Part shown: piece after piece, positions 1 through 8,511 of the stretch | How the letters are laid out: each line of letters opens with the position of its first letter | Position numbering within the stretch: position 1 is the stretch's first letter | From: an uncultured Bartonella sp. | GTDB lineage: Bacteria > Pseudomonadota > Alphaproteobacteria > Rhizobiales > Rhizobiaceae | Assembly (NCBI GenBank): GCA_946478665.1 | Contig: CAMLCZ010000002.1 | Span: 186,001 to 250,000 of the forward strand | Direction: 5' to 3' | DNA: 64,000 nucleotides | Position numbers and translations under genes: made by a program | Notes under the pieces: generated by a model | What the model saw: only the letters and a program-made list of their open reading frames with translations | Databases searched by the model: none | What the model was told of the DNA's origin: nothing

Positions 1-234
1 CATTGGAGCCATAAATTTCCTGATTTGACGTTTGATGATAAGGAGGCCCATATCCCGTTTAGCGAAGATATTATTGTCGATATGTTTGCCGAACCGACAG
101 AACTGGTGGTGCAGATTCTAACCCCCAATGAATTTGAAGCACTGAGAATCGAAGGCGTATTTGATCGTCACATTATACGCTTTGCTTTTCGTGAAGAACT
201 TGCAATTGACTGGTCCAGGGAAACGCTTGCCTGA
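1..234 (+). CDS. 3' end of an unrecognised gene (partial)
   Basis: The reading frame is open from base 1 and stops at 232-234, so only the last 77 codons are in the window. The visible part is acidic, without membrane segments or a recognisable motif, and ends in ETLA. I do not recognise the family. A short downstream ATG at 25 exists, but the frame is open upstream of it, so a longer gene beginning left of the window is more likely. Composition is like the neighbouring host genes. Confidence 0.5.
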   Translation, partial: HWSHKFPDLTFDDKEAHIPFSEDIIVDMFAEPTELVVQILTPNEFEALRIEGVFDRHIIRFAFREELAIDWSRETLA

Positions 235-531
235 AAAATTAAGCCCGATTTATATAATCCCCTAAAATTTGGGATTGTATCGTTGGCACATAAGCAAGTT
301 GAATTCGACAAAAATTGATAAATCAGCCAGTTTTGGGCGTTAATCCTGTGATAAAAATAAAAGATTACAAATCTGTAACTTGACAGAAGTGAATACAATC
401 TTATGATTGAGTACGAATAAATCTTCTCGCATAAATAGTAATCAAAGATGTAGCTTTATGGTTACGGATTTGTGAATTGATATCATACGAAGTTTTGTTT
501 ATGAATTAACCATTCATTGCGGGGCGTGAGT

Positions 532-554
532 GGGGTATGTCTTAGACATGCCCC
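532..554. other. Perfectly paired hairpin downstream of the PanE-like gene
   Basis: GGGGTATGTC (532-541), loop TTA, GACATGCCCC (545-554) form a 10-bp stem with one G-U pair. It lies 23 bases past the stop of the leftward reductase gene. There is no clear U-run on either side, so it may be a weak or factor-assisted terminator. Confidence 0.5.
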
Positions 555-576
555 ATTTGTGCATATAGGGGTCGTA

Positions 577-1539
577 TTAACGTTTATCACGGCCTGACAT
601 ACGGCGTTGTTCATAGGCTTTCACATGTGTGTAGCATAAGGATAATATCGGATTGTCAATGCCGTAATATTGCGACCGCTTCAACAAATCTCCCAAAATA
701 TGGTCACCTTCTGTCAAATGCCCCTGCTCTATGTCACGCAACATAGACGCCGTTGCCAAAGACTCATTGTTGGTCAAAAACTTTTCAGTATCTTTAAGCT
801 GGTTTGATGTTAATGGATAACCAGCCGCCGTTGCGATTGAATTATTCGCCGTTAACAAGTTTACCATTGCTTTTTCGCCACCCGGTGCACGGCAAATTTC
901 ACCGACATTGGCACGCATAAGGCAGGTCATGCCGGCCAATGTTGCTAAACGAACCCATTTGTTCCACATTCTTTGAAGCGCATCTTCAACAGCCGTAACC
1001 TTGACCCCTTTTGCCCGGTCAAACAGTTTAGCAAAAATGGTCACCCTATTATCAACACCGCCCGATTGCGCACCAAAAAAACCAAGTGCTTCATCATTCA
1101 AGTGTTGAATAACGCCATCACCTGTCAGGGTTGATTGAATGACAACGCATCCAGCCATGACATTATTTTTACCAAATTCGTGGTTGAGCTTTTCCAAATG
1201 CGCCATGCCATTGAGCGCAGGAATTAAAACAGTGCCATCCCCCATTGCCGGACGAATGCTATCAATTGCTTGATCGAGATCATATGCCTTCGACGTCAGA
1301 AATACATAATCAAAAAACAAACCATTGTCATTTATTTGCTGTTGCAACTCTTCTTGATCGAGCGTTTTGGCCTGAAGCGTAACATCGCCTGCAGGACTTT
1401 TAATACGCAAACCATGTTGCGCCATAATTTCCTTGCGTTTGCTGCGCACAAGAAACGTCACATCATGTCCTATTTCTGCCAGTCTGCCGCCATAATACCC
1501 ACCAACGGCACCCGCTCCCAATATAAGAACCTTTGTCAT
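577..1539 (-). CDS. 2-dehydropantoate 2-reductase family protein (ApbA/PanE)
   Basis: This is an NADPH-dependent ketopantoate reductase-type enzyme of 320 aa, the usual family length. The N-terminus has a Rossmann fingerprint, GAGAVGG at residues 8-14. The C-terminal helical domain contains the WNKWVRLA segment that carries the family's catalytic lysine. The start at 1539 is chosen over the longer frame because a perfect AGGAGGAAG ribosome site lies just upstream; the 48 extra residues of the longer frame look non-coding. In pantothenate synthesis PanE reduces ketopantoate to pantoate in the cytosol. Many ApbA/PanE paralogues act on other 2-keto acids, so I give no gene symbol. It stands alone with no pan genes nearby. 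Confidence 0.85.
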   Translation of the reverse strand: MTKVLILGAGAVGGYYGGRLAEIGHDVTFLVRSKRKEIMAQHGLRIKSPAGDVTLQAKTLDQEELQQQINDNGLFFDYVFLTSKAYDLDQAIDSIRPAMGDGTVLIPALNGMAHLEKLNHEFGKNNVMAGCVVIQSTLTGDGVIQHLNDEALGFFGAQSGGVDNRVTIFAKLFDRAKGVKVTAVEDALQRMWNKWVRLATLAGMTCLMRANVGEICRAPGGEKAMVNLLTANNSIATAAGYPLTSNQLKDTEKFLTNNESLATASMLRDIEQGHLTEGDHILGDLLKRSQYYGIDNPILSLCYTHVKAYEQRRMSGRDKR

Positions 1540-1751
1540 TTCTTCCTCCTTAAAGTTCCCTCTACATAGACGATATAAGACCTTATCGATCAAAACAAGC
1601 AATCCGTAAGAGAAAACCCGAAGGATATAATCCTTCGGGTTCTCAAAAATCGTAGCAATGCTTGGAATTACAAACCATGACATGCGGGAGAACCATCATG
1701 AAAGTTTGACTTTTTCCTCAAGGCTAACCCCGTATCGGGATACAGGAGAGT

Positions 1752-1964
1752 TCAGATGACGTCCCGATACGTAAGTCCCTCGACAGAACCATCGCCACGA
1801 TAAAAATTGGCTTTATTCTTCAGATTATTTTGCCCACGCATTGGTTCGATATAGTGGCGATGCTGGTTACCATTTTCCGGTGATCCATCACCAAAACCAT
1901 TGCTCGCAAGCGCACTACCGCCAGTCAGAAATAAAGCCGATGCAATTAAAATAATCTTTTTCAT
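1752..1964 (-). CDS. Small secreted protein of unknown function
   Basis: This 70-aa protein has a clear Sec signal peptide: MKK, a hydrophobic core, then GGSALA, with predicted cleavage after ALA near residue 20. The mature part is short, polar and rich in Gly, Asn and Asp. Small secreted proteins of this style (for example DUF680-like) are common paralogues in Rhizobiales, but this assignment is tentative. The start at 1964 is preferred over the longer frame from 2075 because it begins directly with the signal peptide. It is transcribed leftward behind a repeat-rich spacer. No function is inferred. Confidence 0.55.
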   Translation of the reverse strand: MKKIILIASALFLTGGSALASNGFGDGSPENGNQHRHYIEPMRGQNNLKNKANFYRGDGSVEGLTYRDVI

Positions 1965-2100
1965 AATGCCTTCTTTATCACCCGACCGCATGCCACATGA
2001 TAACCATTTCCAACGGCAAGCATCAGATGTTGACAAATCTCCCGTTCTACTCCGCCACTTTGTCAGACTGGTCATTCTGCAAACCTATCTTGATGGCTAA

Positions 2101-2812
2101 ATTCAACGAGGTTGCCTAATTTGTCTAAATCTGCCCCACTCAGCCAAACAAACCACTCAGCCAAACAAACCATTGTGAGTTTGCCCAAATAGGCGATCTG
2201 CACAAACCGACCATCTGCACAAACCAGCCAAGTTATGTGTTGGAATATCTGCGATCTTCTTCGTCATAAGGTTTGCAGTTTATTGCATTAATTTACCAAT
2301 CACTTCCGTGTTACAGCATCACTAGCTTGTGAATATTTCCAATCAGGCCCACAAAACATAAGTATTTAAACAAGCTATTTTAATATATTTTTTTTAAAAG
2401 CATATTCCAATAAATGTTATTCGAATAACTTTCTTATGTTATTTTACAAATTATTCTACAACACAAATAACATAATTACTTAAATTACACATTATATAAC
2501 TTTTTAGTTTCTTGAATAATTCATTTTTATTTATAAGAAAATCATGTTTATTATAGTTAATTTTATATTAAAAATTATTCTAATTAGAATAAAACATCTG
2601 TTTAAATTGGGTAAAGTTTAATATTACATAATTTAAGTCGATTAACTATTACAGTGGATTATTAAAAAATTAACGAATACAGTCTATTGTACTATACAAG
2701 GGCTTAAGTTATGAAGCTCAAAGAGAGATGACTGATTCACCTTTGCCGAGTTGTGCGTAGTTTGGGGCGCGTAGAGGTAAGCAGCTGGGGATTTATAACC
2801 GGGGACGGTAAA
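2101..2812. other. AT-rich intergenic stretch with decayed short repeats
   Basis: No credible gene is seen here. 2130-2230 contains degenerate repeats of an 'ccaaacaaacca / ctgcacaaacc' type. 2340-2700 is extremely AT-rich. A promoter for the downstream DUF924 gene may lie here, but no convincing -35/-10 pair was singled out. Confidence 0.4.
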
Positions 2813-3364
2813 ATGCTGGTGAATGATATATCGCCCAATCACGTTATTACATTTTGGATGCAATCCGGCAAAGATAAGTGGTTTAGCGACGATCTTGAAT
2901 TTTCAAAATTAGTTTCTCGCGAATTTTTAGTGCTTTGGCAAAAAGCTCTTACTGGTCGTTTAGCCCATTGGTGCGAAAGCGATGATGGGCTACTTGCCCT
3001 AACTATTGTTCTCGATCAGTTTCCACGCATAATATTTCGAGACGACGTACGCTCATTTTGCAGTGGCCGCGACGCTCGGCGTGTAGCCAATATAGCTCTA
3101 AAAAAAGGCGTTGATGAGCGGGTAGATCCGTTATTAAAAGGCTTTTTCTACCTTCCGTTCTGGCGTTCTGAAAATATTGAAGATCAGAAAAAGAGTATTG
3201 TTTTTTTTACCCAGCTTGGTGACGCAGACTTTTTGAAGAATGCGAAGATCTATTATGATGTCATAACCCGATTTGGGCGTTTTCCGCATCGCAATAGAAT
3301 TTTAGGAAGAAGAAGCAATAACGATGAACAAGCATTTTTAAATGCAAATCAATTTATTGGATAA
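2813..3364 (+). CDS. DUF924 family protein
   Basis: The 183-aa protein matches the DUF924 pattern throughout: an N-terminal 'FW..GKDKWFSDD' segment, 'LLALTIVLDQFPR' in the middle, 'FFYLPFWRSE' and 'RFGRFPHRNRILGR' near the C-terminus. DUF924 proteins are small, soluble, all-helical cytosolic proteins with unknown biochemical role; the family is widespread in Proteobacteria. The frame can be extended to a GTG at 2753. I prefer the ATG at 2813 because it places the family's conserved start about eight residues in. It is a single gene with AT-rich spacers on both sides. Confidence 0.8.
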   Translation: MLVNDISPNHVITFWMQSGKDKWFSDDLEFSKLVSREFLVLWQKALTGRLAHWCESDDGLLALTIVLDQFPRIIFRDDVRSFCSGRDARRVANIALKKGVDERVDPLLKGFFYLPFWRSENIEDQKKSIVFFTQLGDADFLKNAKIYYDVITRFGRFPHRNRILGRRSNNDEQAFLNANQFIG

Positions 3365-4335
3365 ATTATATTCTGTTTTCTTGTTCTTTTTCTTAATTGT
3401 ATTGATATTTGAATATATAAGATATTTTTAAATTCTTCCGTAAATATTGAAAAAAATAAAATATATGTTGGATAGGTTTTATAATATAAATAATACGTGA
3501 TACGCATTTATTACTATTATTATAGATTTATTTTATCCATCGTGTAATTTTAAAAATATGATAGATCCTTATCAAAGGTGCGTAAGAAAATAGAATTTTC
3601 AAGTTCTGTTTAGCATTTACCAACGGTAGTTCGTTGCTATAAAATACAATAAATTTAAAACTATACTTTATAAAACTCACCCATAATATGAATTGAATTT
3701 CCCTAGTGGTTAAGATTAACCTATCTTCCAATATATAGTTTCTTACCTATGCTATTTTTTTAAATAACAGAAATCCGAGATTGCATCTAATATCCTTCAA
3801 AAAACGGCAATATCACAAAGTGACTCCAATTAAATACATTATCGAATACGCTTGAAATTGCGCCATTAATCAATGTGCCTAACTCTATTTGCCTGCGCTT
3901 GTCTGAAATTGTTTGATACTGCAAAGTCGGATTTATCCTCCCAATAAACTTAGCAGTTGGCAGTAATAAAGATAAGAAACGATCTTCCTCTCAACAATTA
4001 TTGCCATCCAGTTTAACGATTCCTTGCTTTGTTAAGCCGCTCTGGCGCCCTCCCGCTTTCTTCATAGCTCTATACGAATGGCGTATATTCATTGCGTTTA
4101 TCTATAGCTCAGTATTCATGCACTAAATGCGAACTCTATCTTCATACACTAAATGGGTTCTATCTTCATAAAATATGCTTAAGGTATTTTTTATTCAAAT
4201 CAGGTTGTTTTTTCGATCGTGAAAACAAAAACTGATTGAGTTTCCAACTCAAAGTAGCAAAAGACCTAACGCAAGAGACATTTGGATCAGATCATTCTTC
4301 TAAATCAAATCATTCTTCTAAATCAGGTCATTCTT
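3365..4335. other. Gene-poor AT-rich spacer
   Basis: No gene is supported; short frames here are AT-rich noise. 4085-4170 contains degenerate direct repeats ('cactaaatg' with 'tatcttcata'), and an 18-bp tandem array lies at the right end. Confidence 0.4.
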
Positions 4336-4343
4336 CTATCGTT
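4290..4343. repeat. Three 18-bp tandem repeats
   Basis: Units at 4290-4307, 4308-4325 and 4326-4343 share the core TCATTCTTCTAAATCA; the third unit is diverged at its end. The array touches the 3' end of the leftward 107-aa gene. Confidence 0.85.
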
Positions 4344-4659
4344 TATTTTGACGAATATAGCTATCAACACCATAACACTGCACGGCATTGTCATATGCAC
4401 GCGCTAAAAAATCCTCGTCTTCCAATGCCTGTGTTCTAATTTTTGCAGCCAATCTTTGTATCCAAGGATCTACACTTAAATCGAGATTGATGTAAGAATT
4501 TTTCTGATCGTAATTCCAACAAAATATTGCGTCGATAGAGACTTCACCACGCTCTACAGATGTTAATAGTTCTGTCTCGAAATCTGGGAAAATAAGCGCC
4601 TCACTATCCGCATCATAAATTTGTGCGGTGAAAGCCAAAGCTCCAGGATAAGATTTCAT
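4336..4659 (-). CDS. Hypothetical acidic protein divergent from the candidate RNA
   Basis: A 107-aa soluble acidic protein with no signal peptide or membrane helix. I recognise no family. Residues 65-107 look helical and carry 'DPWIQRLAAKIRTQALEDEDFLARAYDNA'-type amphipathic sequence. An AAAAGG ribosome site lies about 8 bases upstream of the ATG. The gene is transcribed away from the operator and promoter region at 4743-4821, so its own promoter probably lies in 4660-4790 next to the operator-like dyads. This placement suggests a phage-linked or lysogeny-linked gene, but that is inference. Confidence 0.6.
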   Translation of the reverse strand: MKSYPGALAFTAQIYDADSEALIFPDFETELLTSVERGEVSIDAIFCWNYDQKNSYINLDLSVDPWIQRLAAKIRTQALEDEDFLARAYDNAVQCYGVDSYIRQNKR

Positions 4660-4742
4660 ACGATTAGCCTTTTATTAAATTCCAAATATAAGGTAAAAAT
4701 TTTTTGTATAAAATAAATTACGTTATATGATTGACCTTATAT

Positions 4743-4755
4743 ACGTATTTCACGT
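4743..4755. promoter_or_regulatory. Operator-like dyad, site 1 (ACGY-N5-RCGT)
   Basis: ACGTATTTCACGT. The same 13-bp layout occurs at 4772-4784 and twice in front of the repressor gene, so it is probably a binding site of the prophage repressor or a close relative. Confidence 0.55.
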
Positions 4756-4771
4756 ATTTTTCAATCGTAAA

Positions 4772-4784
4772 ACGCGTTTTGCGT
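4772..4784. promoter_or_regulatory. Operator-like dyad, site 2 (ACGC-N5-GCGT)
   Basis: ACGCGTTTTGCGT is the most symmetric of the four sites (arms ACGC/GCGT). It ends 8 bases before the -35 box at 4793, a position where a bound protein would affect polymerase. Confidence 0.55.
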
Positions 4785-4792
4785 ATTTTTTG

Positions 4793-4821
4793 TTGACTTT
4801 TTATCAAATCACCTATAGATA
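4793..4821 (+). promoter_or_regulatory. Sigma-70 type promoter of the candidate RNA
   Basis: TTGACT (4793-4798), 17-bp spacer, TAGATA (4816-4821). Expected transcription start is near 4828. The same TTGACT with 17-bp spacing occurs at the prophage early promoter (8179-8207). Confidence 0.65.
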
Positions 4822-4827
4822 ACGCGA

Positions 4828-5101
4828 CTTGAGCAGTGACGGGGTGCAACTCCCTGCTGATTGAAAACTGCAAGCGCGGGTATCGAAAGTCCTACGGTGC
4901 TATCAGAAACAGAGGACGGGTTAGCCGAAAGGCGCTCTGGCTTTGTCCCCCTTTTTTGTCAGATTAAAATAAGATTATATCTGACAGGGACTTTAGCAGA
5001 TTTTACTCTGCTAGCCATTGATGCCCCTGCCTTATGGAGAATTGATTTTCTCTATGGGGTAGGGGGTATCTTTGGCTTTTTTCCCCTAAAAGCCAGTTTT
5101 T
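4828..5101 (+). ncRNA. Candidate structured RNA: five consecutive hairpins
   Basis: Downstream of a good promoter the sequence folds serially. (1) AGCAG 4832-4836 pairs with CTGCT 4854-4858, with an inner GGGG/CTCC stem. (2) GGAC 4914-4917 and AGCC 4923-4926 pair with GGCT 4939-4942 and GTCC 4945-4948, followed by six Ts; GCC-GAAA-GGC at 4924-4933 is an alternative tetraloop fold. (3) GTCAGAT 4958-4964 pairs with ATCTGAC 4979-4985. (4) TAGCAG 4994-4999 pairs with CTGCTA 5008-5013. (5) CCCCT 5024-5028 pairs with AGGGG 5061-5065. A perfect TGGCTTTT/AAAAGCCA terminator hairpin at 5073-5095 with a U-run closes the element. The overlapping open frame lacks an ATG start and a ribosome site. I recognise no known RNA family; it could be an sRNA, a leader with no surviving gene, or tandem terminators. 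Confidence 0.55.
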
Positions 5102-6704
5102 ACCTTTAATAATTATCTTTAAAAAAAATTAAAAAAATAACCCATTCACAAAACTGGAACAGCGTTGAACACAAGAGCTCACGGCAATGCCACCACCGTT
5201 GCAGAACTTGACTCCTAGGAGCGTAATTTTGATGACAAAATCTTTATAGTTTATTATACAATATTTATAATTTAATATTAGAAATACAGATATTATTGAT
5301 AATAATTCTTTCATTGAAAAAATAATACGATATTACGTTATTTTATATTCTTAAAAATTTTATTATTTATTTTTTTAAAAAAAGTAAAATCTTCTCCCTA
5401 CTCTGATATTTCATGTCATCAGTTCTATATTCTTGCTATGTCATGAGCATGAAAATGTTATACTGATAGATAAATATCATACAGAAAATCATTGTCTCAC
5501 CATAATTTTCACAGGCAATGGACTCTGCAATAAGCCCATAGTGAGGCAAATTAAACATAAAGCGCTAGATATTAACGGCTTTAACCAATACCTATGGGTA
5601 AACAATGGTTAGCAGTCATGCGATACCGCCGCTGATCCATTTCATCGTCAGTAAAAAGATGCTGTTGCTCGTTATAAAAATGGTCGCCACCAATTAAAAT
5701 TGCCATTTAAAAGGCTATTCGCTGGTTAAAAAACGTCGCTATCAATTAACCAACACTTATATACCCCTGCCCCCATCACTCACAAACGGAACCCATTAAA
5801 AACAACAAAGATTATCGTTATGGAAAACTGCGATGATACCAGCGGCTAAATACATATCAATCAATAAAGTTGCTATCCTCGAAAAGCATATCGACCATTG
5901 GTAGCTACATACCTAGCCAGCAAAGCGCACTGCACGCAGGAACAGTTATCACCACCATCAATAAATCCCTAGCCAGTAAAGATCACAGCCTGTGTGCCCA
6001 ATATCGTTGACAGAAAGATATATCGACTATGACCAAAAATTATGGGCTTGGGGAAAATGTAATTGCCGAATGGTCGTTACTGATGCAACAGGCAAACGTT
6101 ATCACTATCGTGAACGAATACCGCCAGCCGATAGATATATCTCAAGTGTGCCGAGATTATCGAGCTTGTTGAAACACTATTGCCAACAATGGGTGGATCT
6201 TTACCCAACAAAGACAGTGACCCACGAGTACTATGATCCACGAGTACTATGATCGTAGACAAATAGATAATTCCTCGATCAGCAAAAGCAAGGATAACTC
6301 TCCAATCAACGAGAGCGCAAATAACTCTCCAATCAGCAAAGTGCACTGCACTCAGGAACAGTTGTCTCTCCCCCATAGATAAGTCCCTAGTCAGCAAAAA
6401 TCACAGCCTGTGTGACCAATATCGTCAATTGATAGTTATATCGACTATCACCAAAAATTATGGCTCGTGAGAAATGCAATTGCCAAACAATAGTTACCTA
6501 TATATCCGACAGATGCTATCCTTGTTGTGAACGAATACCGCCAGCCGATAGATATATCCCAAGTTAGCAGAGATTATTGACTTTCTTGAAACACTATTGC
6601 CACCAATGGGTGGATCTTTACCCTGCAAAGACAGTTACCTACGAGTAATGTTATCGCACCCTGACAGATACATCTCGGCCTAACAAAGACCACCGTCAAT
6701 CAGC
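5102..6704. other. Non-coding, repeat-decayed spacer left of the prophage repressor
   Basis: No gene is supported. 5110-5400 is extremely AT-rich. From about 5460 rightwards the DNA is built of diverged duplications, the clearest listed separately. No integrase or excisionase remnant was recognised. Confidence 0.5.
5917..6660. repeat. Diverged direct duplication, period about 417 bp
   Basis: 5917-6245 and about 6334-6660 share long similar blocks: 'gcactgca..caggaacagtt', 'cacagcctgtgtg.ccaatatcg', 'gaccaaaaattatgg', 'gccgatagatatatc.caagt' and 'ttgaaacactattgccaacaatgggtggatc'-like text. A short 16-bp tandem (ccacgagtactatgat) sits at the junction near 6222-6252. Neither copy has a credible open frame. 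Confidence 0.75.
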
Positions 6705-7710
6705 AAAGAAGCTATCAGCTAGACCATGACATAATCAGAGCGCGTCGCCAGACAAAGCGATATAATGCACGGAAACCACCTTTTCATGTGGAAAGGTAAG
6801 TGTTTTGGCTGGATTAAACTGCTCCAACACCAGCTCCTTGGCGTTATGGCGGACAAACATTTTGATGAAAGCTTGTGGCGCATTGGCGTATTCGTCAATC
6901 ATAATTTGCGCAACGACGAAATCACCCTTTTTAACGCGCCGTGTCGGGTCGCAATAAACGATCTCTCCATCGCGATAGCGTGGCCACATCGAATCCCCCG
7001 AAACCTCCACAGCATAGGCGTTATTCACTTCATAGAGTTGCGGTGGACATAAAACGTCAAATACAACATTTCCATTCAACTCGAATTCACCGTTAATGCC
7101 AGCAACAGCCTGACCAAAAACCGGCAAACGCCGCCCCTGATCGAAATTGACGCCACCAGCCAATTTGGCATTCGGTATATTGCCACGCTCGTTGCTATCG
7201 GTTTCAGAAAGAAGCTATCAGCTAGACCATGACATAATCAGAGCGCGTCTCCAGACAAAGCGATATAATGCACGGAAACCACCTTTTCATGCGGAAAGGT
7301 AAGTGTTTTGGCAGGATTAAACTGCTCCAACACCAGCTCCTTGGCATTATGGCGGACAAACATTTTGATAAAAGCTTGTGGTACATTGGCGTATTCATCA
7401 ATCATAATCTGCGCAACGACGAAATCACCTTTTTTAACGCGTCGTGTCGGGTCACAGTAAACGATCTCTCCATCGCGATAGCGTGGCCACATCGAATCCC
7501 CCGAAACTTCCACAGCATAGGCGTTATTCACCTCATAGAGCTGCGGTGGACATAAAACGTCAAATACAACATTTCCATTCAATTCAAATTCGCCATTAAT
7601 GCCAGCAACAGCCTGACCAAAAACTGGCAAGCGCCGACCTTGATCAAAATTGACACTGCCAGCCAATTTGGCATTCGGTATATTGCTACGCTCGTTGCTA
7701 TCGGCTTCAG
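6705..7710. repeat. 503-bp tandem duplication of the repressor 3' half
   Basis: 6705-7207 and 7208-7710 are near-identical direct copies, both starting at AAAGAAGCTATCAGCT. The right copy is the 3' half of the intact repressor gene. The left copy therefore encodes only the C-terminal peptidase domain. Confidence 0.9.
6735..7163 (-). CDS. Headless S24 peptidase: truncated copy of the prophage repressor
   Basis: 142 aa, almost identical to the C-terminal half of the neighbouring repressor but without the DNA-binding domain. It keeps the GDSMWP serine and the AFIKMF lysine of the LexA/CI autoprotease dyad and the dimerisation fold, ending in the same ALSGDAL. It arose by the 503-bp tandem duplication. 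Whether it is translated is uncertain: the ATG at 7163 has no strong ribosome site. If expressed it could form mixed dimers with the repressor. It could equally be a non-functional remnant. Confidence 0.6.
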   Translation of the reverse strand: MAGGVNFDQGRRLPVFGQAVAGINGEFELNGNVVFDVLCPPQLYEVNNAYAVEVSGDSMWPRYRDGEIVYCDPTRRVKKGDFVVAQIMIDEYANAPQAFIKMFVRHNAKELVLEQFNPAKTLTFPHEKVVSVHYIALSGDAL

Positions 7711-8119
7711 CAAAGCTGCCATGCGCCAAAACAGACCGCTTACCACCTTGATGAACCGTTGAACGAATAGGCCGCCAATTGTCTGTTGGAACACCATGCG
7801 CGCCCAACAATGCGCCCTTATTTGCCGCGTCATTTGTCGCGTCCTGATTAAACAGTTTGGCGCGAGCATCCGGTAAACTCAATGCCCATACTTCATCTGC
7901 CATAATTGGTGGGTTTCCACGGCCAATAAGAGCCCTAGCAATTTTTTGTGTCAAATCGACAGAAAAATAGTCTTTTGAAAATTCATTTTCGTTTTCGTAC
8001 CGTTGAATGCTTGATGCGCGCGCATAACCAAGCGCCCGCGCCATCTCGTCCATTGATAGGCCTGCACGTTCACGTAATTTACGCATTTGCAGTGTAACAG
8101 AAAACATATCACGTTCCAT
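7238..8119 (-). CDS. Prophage repressor, HTH plus S24 (LexA/CI-like) peptidase
   Basis: 293 aa. An XRE-type helix-turn-helix occupies about residues 10-45 ('LRERAGLSMDEMARALGY..SSIQRYE'), followed by a linker and an S24 peptidase fold. The self-cleavage dyad is S209 (GDSMW) and K252 (AFIKMF). Ala-Gly candidates for the scissile bond are A153-G154 and A172-G173. Such proteins hold the lytic promoters off and are inactivated by RecA-stimulated self-cleavage on DNA damage. An AAGGA ribosome site precedes the ATG at 8119. It is divergent from the early genes and its own -10 (TATAAT, 8148-8153) lies beside operator site 3, implying autoregulation. Confidence 0.92.
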   Translation of the reverse strand: MERDMFSVTLQMRKLRERAGLSMDEMARALGYARASSIQRYENENEFSKDYFSVDLTQKIARALIGRGNPPIMADEVWALSLPDARAKLFNQDATNDAANKGALLGAHGVPTDNWRPIRSTVHQGGKRSVLAHGSFAEADSNERSNIPNAKLAGSVNFDQGRRLPVFGQAVAGINGEFELNGNVVFDVLCPPQLYEVNNAYAVEVSGDSMWPRYRDGEIVYCDPTRRVKKGDFVVAQIMIDEYANVPQAFIKMFVRHNAKELVLEQFNPAKTLTFPHEKVVSVHYIALSGDAL

Positions 8120-8147
8120 AAAAGCATCCTTTTTACGATATCTCCCA

Positions 8148-8176
8148 TTATAAAGAATTTATATTTACGTTTTCCA
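8148..8176 (-). promoter_or_regulatory. Leftward repressor promoter
   Basis: On the minus strand a perfect TATAAT (plus-strand 8148-8153) lies 17 bp from TGGAAA (8171-8176). The -35 position overlaps operator site 3. Confidence 0.55.
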
Positions 8177-8179
8177 CGT
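8167..8179. promoter_or_regulatory. Operator-like dyad, site 3
   Basis: ACGTTTTCCACGT, same ACGY-N5-RCGT layout as the sites at 4743 and 4772. It overlaps the -35 regions of both the leftward repressor promoter and the rightward early promoter. Confidence 0.6.
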
Positions 8180-8207
8180 TGACTTTATTACGCATTTAAC
8201 GTATATC
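8179..8207 (+). promoter_or_regulatory. Rightward early promoter
   Basis: TTGACT (8179-8184), 17-bp spacer, TATATC (8202-8207). The spacer contains operator site 4 and the left edge touches site 3. It would drive the early and replication genes. Confidence 0.65.
8190..8202. promoter_or_regulatory. Operator-like dyad, site 4
   Basis: ACGCATTTAACGT, located inside the spacer of the early promoter, where binding would block polymerase. Spacing to site 3 is 23 bp. Confidence 0.55.
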
Positions 8208-8253
8208 TTTTTCAGAATCAATTAACAAATGGAAGATTGGGGCGGGAAATTCC

Positions 8254-8511
8254 ATGAAAAAACACTCTATAGTTAACATAACAAAAACCACTATACAGAA
8301 TAATATCAAAAAGAGAAATATTATTTTTTTATATTTTTCTGATTTTATTAATATAGTAAAATTTATTATTATATTATCAATAATAAATATTTTTTATTAT
8401 TATAGGTTCTTAATAATATTATATTTTACAAAAAATAAAATATTACAGAAAAAGCGATATAAGTATTTTTATGTCTCTGTTTCGTGCCCCCTTATGAAAG
8501 GACAAGCATGA
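8254..8511 (+). CDS. Doubtful small AT-rich membrane-like protein
   Basis: 85 aa, almost entirely Ile, Phe, Lys, Asn and Tyr from AT-rich DNA, with one very hydrophobic segment (about residues 35-60). It is the first frame after the early promoter. Its stop overlaps the next gene's start, which is mildly favourable. No family is recognised and compositional bias alone could create such a frame. Confidence 0.3.
   Translation: MKKHSIVNITKTTIQNNIKKRNIIFLYFSDFINIVKFIIILSIINIFYYYRFLIILYFTKNKILQKKRYKYFYVSVSCPLMKGQA

Noticed and set aside
4861-5109. 82-codon open frame over the hairpin region
   Set aside because: It starts at TTG without a ribosome site, and the translation has no protein-like pattern; the hairpins explain the sequence better.
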